A stretch of DNA of 53,059 nt from Schlesneria paludicola DSM 18645 (lineage in GTDB: Bacteria; Planctomycetota; Planctomycetia; Planctomycetales; Planctomycetaceae): NCBI GenBank assembly GCA_945876035.1, contig CAMCMU010000033.1:1-53059 (forward strand), given 5' to 3'. The notes beneath the pieces were generated by a model. It was not told where the DNA came from and searched no databases. It was given only the letters and a program-made list of their open reading frames with translations. Below, piece after piece: positions 8,620-15,638 of the stretch. Each line of letters opens with the position of its first letter. Position 1 is the stretch's first letter. Made by a program: the position numbers and the translations under genes.

Positions 8620-9147
8620 CATCCCGTTTCTGAGAACCGCTCTCGTCGCTCTTGCGGAGTCCGTCTCTCGCGGCGCATCCTCGCGAACTGCGTTCATTTC
8701 ATGGGCCGAGTTTTAGCGACGGCTGACCGCATCTTGAAATCAAAAATTCCTCCCCTCGAATTTCCGACAAACCCCCGTCAATATCCAGCGGTTGTGACGT
8801 ACCGAACGTGGCGGAAGACTCGGCACAGCCAGCAGGGTTTGGCAGACTTGGCGATCAACCCCGAGGTCCGTGTCAACGGCGGCCTGCGAGGGGTAAAGTC
8901 ACAGGATGGCGGTGTACGACGAGAGCATCGCATGACGCCTTTTGTGCTTGACGTCACGGAATCACACTGATCCCCAATTCGCTGGTATCGACGCGTTCGT
9001 TGAAATCCAATCGAAATCCGTCTGGCGAGTCGTGACGAAGAAACCCCTGTCTCAAGAAACCGTCCGTGTGATCGGACTTCAGGGGACCCCTGACACCACT
9101 GGGCGGCGACAACAGCACCATCGCCAGATTGTCGTCCTAAGATCGTC
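8620..9147. other. 528-bp convergent spacer
   Basis: It lies between the 3' ends of the permease and DUF1501 genes. It holds a short perfect hairpin at 9079-9093 (TCAGGGG/CCCCTGA around one base) but no T-run, so a terminator is unproven. No gene was recognised. Confidence 0.4.
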
Positions 9148-10536
9148 TCACAGTCCCATGATCGGCTCGGCGGCGACAGCGGCAAGGATTTCTCGAGGAA
9201 TGCTTGGATTGAGACGGAGTAAGCTCGGATCGACAAGGCGTTGTAGCATCGTCGCCACGAGGTGTTTGATGCGGATCGGTTCCGAAGAGGGTTCCCCCGC
9301 GTCACGGGTTGATTGGCCGATGACTTGACCCAGCTGGATCCCTCCACCCGACAGGAGCAGTGGGGTGAGATTTCCCCAGTGATCGCGGCCCCCGTCTTTG
9401 TTCACACGCGGCGTGCGACCCATTTCACCTGTGGCGACGAGCATGATCTTGTCGCTCAATCCGCGTAAGGCGACGTCGTCGAGGAACGCAGAGACCGCAT
9501 GATCGAGCGGCGGACCCATGTACCGCATCCCTTCTTCGACTGTCGCATTGTTCACGTCGGCGTGCATGTCCCACACGAAACTCGTCGTCACAGTTACGAA
9601 GCCGCAACCCGCCTCGCACAGTCGCCGCGCCAACAGAAGCAGTTTGCCAAGGGTCTTCGCATTATCGACGTAGTGGTTGTAGTTAGCCCACTTCCTATTG
9701 ATCTGATCTGGCCGGACCAGCGGTGCCGTGTCGTACAAGGCAACCGTCGCGGGGTCTTCCTTCGACAAATCGAACGCCCCTGCGATGCCACCGAGCAGCG
9801 TGCCGAAAGCCTGCTCATGCAGAGGGTCCACGCTTTCCAAACGGCCTCGCTCATCCAGCTTGTATCGCTGCCGATCGAGTTCCGACAACAACGTCCGTCG
9901 ATCACCGAGCCGATCCACGGGGACTCGCAGTTCCAAGTTTTTTTGCAGGTCGCCGCCCGCACCGGGCACGAACGGAGCAAAGCCGCTGCCAAGCGGCCCG
10001 GTCGATTCAAACTTGCCGAAGAGCGTGATCGCCGGTCCCGTTGTCGAATCGACGGATTGCGGGAAGAGCATCGCGTTCGTGGGCATCCCCGACACGGCCC
10101 GATTCGCGCCAGCCACTCTCGCATAAAGTGAACCGACATTCGCACCCGAGGTGTCTTTGCAGACGACCGGCTTGATGTCGTGATTGGCATCCCCTGACGT
10201 GAACGACCGAACGATGCTCAAACGATCCGCTCGCTGAGCCAACTGCGGAAACGACGAGCCAAACGTTACGCCGGGGATCGCGGTTTGAATCTCACCCGTG
10301 ACACTCCGGATTCCGACCGGCGCTGTCATCTTGGGATCGAAGGTCTCGATCTGACTCGGCCCACCGTGCAGGAAGAGCAGGATGACAGACTTGTCTGTCA
10401 TCGGCAGGCCATTCGACGCGGCAAAAGCCTTGTTGGTGAAGCCGTTCACGACTCCAAACGCCCCCGCCCCAAACGCGCCAACTCGCAACATTTCACGGCG
10501 GTTGTAACGGCGGTTAGCATCGAGCAGCGTCAGCAT
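9148..10536 (-). CDS. DUF1501 (sulfatase-like fold) Tat-exported protein
   Basis: The protein is 462 residues from ATG at 10536 (MLTLLDANRRYNRREMLRVG), the usual start of this planctomycete family; a TTG at 10608 would add 24 residues. Residues ~10-40 form a twin-arginine-type export signal (NRREMLRVGAFGAG). Core motifs include LFLHGGPSQIETFDPK, the GDANHDIKP loop, FVWDMHADVN and TGEMGRTPRVNKDGGRDHW, which give the alkaline-phosphatase-superfamily metal-site pattern seen in DUF1501. The family is abundant in Planctomycetota, usually next to a DUF1549/DUF1553 cytochrome-like gene; that partner is missing here. The molecular function is not established. Confidence 0.9.
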   Translation of the reverse strand: MLTLLDANRRYNRREMLRVGAFGAGAFGVVNGFTNKAFAASNGLPMTDKSVILLFLHGGPSQIETFDPKMTAPVGIRSVTGEIQTAIPGVTFGSSFPQLAQRADRLSIVRSFTSGDANHDIKPVVCKDTSGANVGSLYARVAGANRAVSGMPTNAMLFPQSVDSTTGPAITLFGKFESTGPLGSGFAPFVPGAGGDLQKNLELRVPVDRLGDRRTLLSELDRQRYKLDERGRLESVDPLHEQAFGTLLGGIAGAFDLSKEDPATVALYDTAPLVRPDQINRKWANYNHYVDNAKTLGKLLLLARRLCEAGCGFVTVTTSFVWDMHADVNNATVEEGMRYMGPPLDHAVSAFLDDVALRGLSDKIMLVATGEMGRTPRVNKDGGRDHWGNLTPLLLSGGGIQLGQVIGQSTRDAGEPSSEPIRIKHLVATMLQRLVDPSLLRLNPSIPREILAAVAAEPIMGL

Positions 10537-11417
10537 TCGTTTGTTCTCTTCGAATCGTTCGTTACTCTGAGACGTATCGATGGCTCGACGAAGGATGCTA
10601 TCGCTCAATCCAGGAACTTACAATCGCCAATTCGAACCACGCAGGGACCGCTCTTGCCGAGGCTTTCGTCAGACTTGACCCCACGTCCCTGCTGAGTTCC
10701 CGAAGAATTGCGCAACCACGCCAAAGCCGTCGAGCATCGTCACGAAGAGGTTCGACTGGCGACTGGCGTTCTCTAACCAGCCTACTTTTTCTGCACAACG
10801 TTGATCCTTGATCAATGTCCGCGGTTGATCAATTTCTGTGACGACGTGCTGACGGACATCAGGCGATTTGCACACCGGAAGAACGCCGTTGGCGGGAATC
10901 CAAGCCTGCAGCGGTGCCGGCAGAATTTGGCGAATTGCGTGACGAAGTGCTCCGCTCGAAGCCGGACGCGACACGCAAACCGAGCCACGGAAACAGCACT
11001 CGGCCCTCAACCCTGCCGGATAGACTTCCATAAAAGGAACGAATTCGCGACCGCTCGGTTCGCCTTCAGAACGCAGCACTGATCGAGTTGTGTGTCAACG
11101 ACAAGTCCGGTACCACATCTCGAAAATCCGTGATCGCCCCCCTCTCACCAATACCCAAACGTTGACGACCCGATGTCGAGTTCCGGAACAGCGTCTCCGT
11201 CTCGCGTGTCTTCCGGTCTCTCAAAGTCCCGAAATTCCGGCGAGACCCGTGAGATTATTGAATTGCGAAGACGTCTCTATCGCACTCAATATAATACCTC
11301 TGCTCGTTTAGAACGGGCGCAGTCGCTTCGCCTCGGCTTGTCGCGTGCGTCGGCCATCCATAGAATCCTTTTCGGACACTGTCGCACTTCACACTCTCTC
11401 GAAATCATCCCTCCTGT
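10537..11417. other. 881-bp region upstream of the DUF1501 gene without supported gene
   Basis: This is where a DUF1549/DUF1553 partner gene would be expected, but no frame shows its motifs. Frames at 10669-11079 (minus) and 10801-11082 (plus) are unrecognised. The sequence may be decayed coding DNA. A TATAAT occurs at 11290-11295 upstream of the J-domain gene but lacks a well-spaced -35. Confidence 0.4.
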
Positions 11418-12362
11418 ATGCCTGAACTCGATTATTATAAAACATTGGGCGTCTCCAAAAGTGCGTCTGCTGACGAACTGAGAAAGGCCTATCGCAAACT
11501 GGCTCGCCAAAACCACCCTGATGCCAAGCCCAATGATCTGGCGGCGGCGGAACGGTTTAAACAAATACAGCAAGCGTATGACGTGTTGAATGACGCCACG
11601 AAACGTCAGCAGTACGACCGGTTCGGTTCTGATTTTTCACAGGCCGGGCGATCTGGATCGGGTCGCCCCCCTTTTGGCGGCAATGCCGGCTTCAGCGGAG
11701 CGGGGTCGGTTGATTTGGGAGATCTCTTCGGTCAGGGAGTTGATTTCAGCAGTTTTTTTGGTGGTGCCGCGTCCAGTGGTGGAGGTCGAAAAGGGAAACG
11801 GACTGCCACGCGTGGGGAAGATCTTCGAGCAACGATCGAAGTGTCTTTTCAAACAGCCGTCCAAGGTGGCTCTGTCGATGTGTCTCTCGATCGCGGTGGC
11901 ACGACAGACGTGTTGTCCGTCAAAGTCTCATCAGGTGTCATTTCTGGACAAGTGGTCCGCTTGACGGGGCAGGGGTTACCCTCGTCCGGCGAGGGGTCAC
12001 CCGGGGATTTATATCTCACCATTGAAGTTCAGACGCACGCCTACTTTCGTCGAGAAGGTTCAAATCTTCTGATCGATGTCCCCATCACTCCTTCGGAAGC
12101 GGTTTTAGGCACAAAAGTCGAGGTTCCGACTCTTCTGGAAGGATTGGTCGTCTTGAAAATCCCTCCCGGAACCTCCAGCGGTGTTAAGTTACGATTGCGA
12201 GGCAAGGGAATTCTCGATGCGCAAACGCAACAAACAGGCGACCAGATTGTGATCGTCAAAATTGTTGTTCCCAAGGAAATCGGTGAGGACGATAAAATTC
12301 TCTACAAACAACTGGCCGAACGAGAGGCATCGCCGCGCGTCGGAGTTTGGCCAGCCTCTTAG
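11418..12362 (+). CDS. J-domain chaperone of the CbpA type (DnaJ without zinc finger)
   Basis: The protein is 314 residues. The J-domain occupies ~1-70 with the HPD motif at 33-35, which stimulates DnaK ATPase in the known system. A Gly/Phe/Ser-rich linker follows (~72-135: FGGNAGFSGAGSVDLGDLFG, SSFFGGAASSGGG). Two C-terminal substrate-binding beta-sandwiches run ~140-300 (GEDLRATIEVSFQTAVQGG; SPGDLYLTIEV; DLYL.I, VPITPSEAVLGTKVEVPTL). The four CxxCxGxG zinc-finger repeats of true DnaJ are absent, so it is CbpA-like. It leads a run with the small membrane protein, rnpA and yidD at close spacing (41 bp to the next start). No CIRCE element was seen upstream. Confidence 0.93.
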   Translation: MPELDYYKTLGVSKSASADELRKAYRKLARQNHPDAKPNDLAAAERFKQIQQAYDVLNDATKRQQYDRFGSDFSQAGRSGSGRPPFGGNAGFSGAGSVDLGDLFGQGVDFSSFFGGAASSGGGRKGKRTATRGEDLRATIEVSFQTAVQGGSVDVSLDRGGTTDVLSVKVSSGVISGQVVRLTGQGLPSSGEGSPGDLYLTIEVQTHAYFRREGSNLLIDVPITPSEAVLGTKVEVPTLLEGLVVLKIPPGTSSGVKLRLRGKGILDAQTQQTGDQIVIVKIVVPKEIGEDDKILYKQLAEREASPRVGVWPAS

Positions 12363-12402
12363 GTACCGCGATCCAACCACCGCCATTCGATAGGGAAAAG
12401 AG

Positions 12403-12831
12403 ATGTCCCCTCGGCAGATACTCTTGGTCGCCCTCATTCTGGGAGGGATCTCCGCATCGAAAGTGTCTCTGTCTGCCGAACAATCGGCGACGAGATCCGC
12501 TGTCGCGGTGTCGCAAAAGGAACCGCTCGTCGATGCCTTGCAGGGAAAACCGCATCAGGCGTTGAACAAGAAACAGAAAGCGTTGGTGGCCGTTGCAGGA
12601 ATTGCGGCGATTATCCTCGTGGGGATGTCCCTGACCGCCATGACGATTGTTTGGGCCGGGTACCTGCGGCGAGTGCTACGTCAAGCCGATCCGACGTCGA
12701 CGGCCCTGAACAATTCGTTTTGGTTTCTGAAACCGTCGAAACCTCGTATTGATCATTCGTCATTGCCTGAACAACAACCACCGACCGACCGACAGGTAGC
12801 AAGCGTGCCGCCCTCGACGGAGAATCCGTGA
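12403..12831 (+). CDS. Small membrane protein of unknown function upstream of rnpA
   Basis: The protein is 142 residues: an N-terminal signal-like helix (MSPRQILLVALILGGISASK), a short polar segment, a central transmembrane helix (~62-88: ALVAVAGIAAIILVGMSLTA), then a Pro/Ser-rich tail. Its stop overlaps the rnpA start by one base (TGATG at 12829-12833), which implies translational coupling. No family is recognised. The context, between a J-domain chaperone and the rnpA-yidD pair, suggests a role linked to membrane protein biogenesis or RNA processing, as inference only. Confidence 0.8.
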   Translation: MSPRQILLVALILGGISASKVSLSAEQSATRSAVAVSQKEPLVDALQGKPHQALNKKQKALVAVAGIAAIILVGMSLTAMTIVWAGYLRRVLRQADPTSTALNNSFWFLKPSKPRIDHSSLPEQQPPTDRQVASVPPSTENP

Positions 12832-13205
12832 TGTCTGTGGCCTCCTTTCCCAAGTCAGCACATCTCCGCAAAAAAAACGATTTTGAGCGTGTTTATTTGC
12901 AAAAATGCAAGGCCGCGGATGGTGTGTTGCTCGTGTTCTTAGCGCATAACGGTTTAGGAGTCTGCCGCCTTGGGGTGAGTGTTTCCAAACGCCATGGAAA
13001 CGCGGTCGCGCGCAATCGGTTGAAGCGATTGCTCCGGGAAGCGTTTCGATTGGAGCAGGCCAGCTTTTCAAACGGGATCGATCTGCTCGTCATTCCCTTG
13101 CCCGCGGAACAGATGTCACTGTCCGGATTTCGATCCTCATTGAAACACCTAGCCCGCAGGGTGCTCAAACAACTGAATCGACGCACGATGCCTCAGGCCG
13201 ATTGA
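12831..13205 (+). CDS. rnpA: Ribonuclease P protein component
   Basis: The protein is 124 residues from ATG at 12831 (an upstream GTG at 12828 is possible). It is the basic protein cofactor of RNase P, which with the M1-type RNA trims the 5' leader of pre-tRNAs. Diagnostic features are HLRKKNDFERVYLQKCKAAD near the N-terminus and the RNR signature SKRHGNAVARNRLKRLLREA at about 49-68. The stop TGA shares its last base with the yidD ATG. rpmH, the usual upstream neighbour of rnpA, is not present here. Confidence 0.95.
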   Translation: MSVASFPKSAHLRKKNDFERVYLQKCKAADGVLLVFLAHNGLGVCRLGVSVSKRHGNAVARNRLKRLLREAFRLEQASFSNGIDLLVIPLPAEQMSLSGFRSSLKHLARRVLKQLNRRTMPQAD

Positions 13206-13444
13206 TGATCAACCCGCTACGCTGGATTGTGCAAATTCCCCGCCTCACACTGGTTGTCGGCGCGCGTTTTTACCAATTGTTCATTGGGCCGATGATCGGA
13301 CGCCATTGTCGATTTGAACCCTCGTGCAGCAATTATTTCATACAGGCGGTCAACAAATACGGTGCCGTGCGTGGGGCCACCAAGGGGGTTCTGCGAATTT
13401 GCCGCTGTCATCCGTGGCATCCGGGTGGTACGGATCCACCGTGA
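13205..13444 (+). CDS. yidD: Membrane protein insertion efficiency factor YidD
   Basis: The protein is 79 residues from ATG at 13205, overlapping the rnpA stop by one base. The family signature is intact: RFYQLFIGPMIGRHCRFEPS, CSNYFIQAVNKYGAVRG and the C-terminal CRCHPWHPGGTDPP. YidD is a small amphipathic membrane-associated protein that assists YidC-dependent insertion. In many bacteria yidC follows directly; here the next 400 bp are empty, so yidC is elsewhere. Confidence 0.95.
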   Translation: MINPLRWIVQIPRLTLVVGARFYQLFIGPMIGRHCRFEPSCSNYFIQAVNKYGAVRGATKGVLRICRCHPWHPGGTDPP

Positions 13445-13869
13445 TCCGGTTTTCTCGCCGCGGAAATACATTTCCGTCGTCTAACGTGCTTTAAATTTGC
13501 ACAGGCCTCTGCTCAATGATTGACCCTGCCCCTTCGTTTTGTGATGATGCACGACTCGCTTCGGTTGTTGTGGACTCTCGAGATGACTAGACGCAATAAA
13601 CATCAACTCCACGGAATTCTGTTTGAGGCTGGATTTTTTGCACAAATCGGATTCCGGGTTGAAACACGTTTCAACCGAGCAGACTTGTTGTTGCTTCACG
13701 TGATCAAAGAGAAACAATCGACTGACGTCAGTGAAAAAACAGGGCATAAACATGCTTCAGACGGCCAGGCTCGTTTGTGCCTGTGATCTTGGGACTGTCT
13801 TTTTTGAGGACCTCCGGCATGCCTCTAGCATGGTACATTCCTCTTGCATGGTAGAAGTTGAGGGTTTTG
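13445..13869. other. 425-bp spacer between yidD and speH
   Basis: No gene is recognised. Just before speH it contains a paired 18-bp repeat, listed separately. The plus-strand frame 13520-13786 has no motif support. Confidence 0.4.
13822..13857. repeat. Paired 18-bp imperfect tandem repeat upstream of speH
   Basis: Units 13822-13839 and 13840-13857 share 13 of their first 14 bases (CCTCTAGCATGGTA against CCTCTTGCATGGTA). A partial third copy, CCTCCGGCATG, precedes at 13811-13821. The repeat ends 12 bases before the speH start codon, within its probable leader, so it could influence translation. Confidence 0.75.
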
Positions 13870-14280
13870 ATGGACCACTTGGGACGGCATGTGATTGTTG
13901 AGTTGTGGGGGTGTAACGATGCCATCAACGACGCAGACCGCGTGAAGGCCGCGATGCTCGATGCTGTACGAGCAGCCAATGCAACACTGTTAAATCTCTT
14001 CGTCCACTCCTTTAGCCCACAGGGTATTACGGGAGTGGCGGTGTTGTCCGAATCGCACCTCTCAATTCATACTTGGCCTGAGCATGGATACGCTGCCGCG
14101 GACGTTTTTACCTGTGGAGACACGACTCATCCGCAAGCCGCGGCGGAGGTACTTCGTGATGCGTTTCAGGCCAGTCATACGGAGATTAAGGAGTTGACTC
14201 GCGGGGTCCGGTCGGTTGATCCGCCTCAACGACAAGTCCACCCAAAGTCTGATCGAGACCGCAAACTCGCACACGTTTGA
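13870..14280 (+). CDS. speH: S-adenosylmethionine decarboxylase proenzyme (SpeH type)
   Basis: The protein is 136 residues from ATG at 13870; a TTG at 13858 is less likely because the family begins with a short LGRHV segment. It makes decarboxylated SAM, the aminopropyl donor for spermidine synthesis. The autocleavage/pyruvoyl site is in LSESHLSIHTWPEHGYAAAD with Ser62; His67 and Cys82 match the catalytic His and Cys of the bacterial class 1b enzyme. No spermidine synthase gene is adjacent. The C-terminal ~20 residues are variable. Confidence 0.93.
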   Translation: MDHLGRHVIVELWGCNDAINDADRVKAAMLDAVRAANATLLNLFVHSFSPQGITGVAVLSESHLSIHTWPEHGYAAADVFTCGDTTHPQAAAEVLRDAFQASHTEIKELTRGVRSVDPPQRQVHPKSDRDRKLAHV

Positions 14281-14582
14281 ATTCTGAACAACTTGCACGT
14301 GACTTCTGAACAACTTGCACGAATGATCGGTCACTCCTTGCTCAGGAACTTTGCGTTGATCTCGTGCACAGTGATTACGGAGCAACCCGCGGATTTTTCT
14401 TTCCGAATTAATGGCGGTCAACGATTCCAAAACGGGCGTTTTTTTGCGAGACCTTCGAATTCAGATCGATGATTCTTGAGATTCCATCGGTCACCCTCTA
14501 AAAATCAGCACCGGGCCAAGAACGAGGAAAACAGCCGTTCATTCCAGCAACCGTCTGCGGTTTTGATCTGAAAATTCGACAG
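14281..14582. other. 302-bp spacer between speH and the next gene
   Basis: Apart from the paired repeat at its left end (14282-14321), no gene, tRNA or clear promoter is visible. Confidence 0.4.
14282..14321. repeat. Paired 18-bp perfect repeat with 22-bp period just after speH
   Basis: TTCTGAACAACTTGCACG occurs at 14282-14299 and again at 14304-14321, immediately after the speH stop codon. Only two copies exist. It lies in the 3' untranslated region and does not form a strong hairpin. Confidence 0.9.
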
Positions 14583-15413
14583 ATGATTTTAAAAATACTG
14601 CTCATCGGCCGCGTCGATCGATCGGAAGCCAAACCATTGGCCGATTGGATCTGTGGCACATTCAGTCCGATCGCACTCCGGCAGTTTTCGTGTTTACCGA
14701 CGGCATTGGCCGATTCTTTACGGACGAACTGGATTCCCGACATGGTGGTCGTTGTCCAAAGCGAATCCGATGAATTTTCGGGAATTGAAATCGCATCGCT
14801 GTTTTCGTTTGTACCGCTTGCCCGTTTGGTGGTGGCATATGGCGTGTGGTGTGAGTCGGACGGACGAAATCGAAATCAGTGGCCCATGGCCGTCAGGGTC
14901 CCGCTGCGTCACTCCATCGCCCGAGTCGAGCGCGAGTGGAATATCTTGCACAGTGAAAACATCAGCCGTGATGAATTCCACAATGGATCGCTGCCGCCGT
15001 CAGCATCGCGTGAAGAAATTTTTCTGGCAGATTACTCCGGGAGTTCACCACAAAACTCCCGGTCGGTGGTGTTGATCGACACGCCCGACAGTGCGTATCG
15101 AGAGTTCCTTGCAGAGCTTTTGTCCTCAGCAAATCACACCGTTTTTTCCCCGGCGACGAGTGAACCCGGAATTCAACCAAAGGTTATCGTTTTTGACTCG
15201 GACCCTTGGACGGCGACACGCGCCGTCCAACTTCGCTTCGTGTGTCAGCAGTACCCACGGGCGCAGGTCATGTCTGTGTTTCATATGTCTCATCCCGTAG
15301 ACATCGTGGAGACCATCTCTCTAAGTTCAGGAATAGTCTTATCCAAGTTGAGCAGCAATTCCGCTTTGCTGAACGCCATCCAAAGTCAGAGTCACTCTGC
15401 ACCAACGGCCTGA
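14583..15413 (+). CDS. Protein of unknown function with possible degenerate receiver-like C-terminal domain
   Basis: The protein is 276 residues from ATG at 14583. The N-terminal half (ILLIGRVDRSEAKPLADWIC, then MVVVVQSESDEFSGIEI) alternates strands and helices. The C-terminal half (~165-270) begins SVVLIDTPDSAYREFLAELL, has VIVFDSDPWTATRA in the place of a phospho-acceptor strand, and ends VVETISLSSGIVLSKLSS-like text, resembling a response-regulator receiver without a full set of conserved residues. No family is named with confidence. It is a cytoplasmic protein with no signal peptide. It is followed after 225 bp by the HEAT/TPR gene on the same strand. Confidence 0.7.
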   Translation: MILKILLIGRVDRSEAKPLADWICGTFSPIALRQFSCLPTALADSLRTNWIPDMVVVVQSESDEFSGIEIASLFSFVPLARLVVAYGVWCESDGRNRNQWPMAVRVPLRHSIARVEREWNILHSENISRDEFHNGSLPPSASREEIFLADYSGSSPQNSRSVVLIDTPDSAYREFLAELLSSANHTVFSPATSEPGIQPKVIVFDSDPWTATRAVQLRFVCQQYPRAQVMSVFHMSHPVDIVETISLSSGIVLSKLSSNSALLNAIQSQSHSAPTA

Positions 15414-15638
15414 CGACGGCTTTGCACGATACCTCAATCGTCTGATCGGAGCGAGGGGGAGTCACCCGCCGCAGCGGACGATAGAACCCGACTCTTACCG
15501 GCCATGAAAAAAACTCGACCGGAATCGAACTTCACCTCGTTGACTAAGATGGCTACCTTGTGTCTGTCACTGAATCCGCTGCGTGAATTGTCTGCGAGAC
15601 CGACAAACAATGGGCGTCTGTTCTTTTCAGGAATCGCC

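Noticed and set aside
9079-9093. Terminator between convergent genes
   Set aside because: A short hairpin with a one-base loop and no T-run; too weak to call.
8778-9347. 189-codon minus-strand open frame overlapping the end of the DUF1501 gene
   Set aside because: It overlaps a well-supported gene in another frame and shows no motif.
10669-11079. Possible DUF1549/DUF1553 partner of DUF1501
   Set aside because: The heme-binding and conserved motifs of that family are not visible; the frame cannot be linked to it by eye.
11290-11295. TATAAT as -10 box of the J-domain gene
   Set aside because: No acceptable -35 at 16-18 bases upstream; the nearest TTGCGA is 21 bases away, and the site is over 120 bases from the start codon.
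13520-13786. 88-codon plus-strand open frame between yidD and speH
   Set aside because: No recognisable motif and no ribosome binding site.
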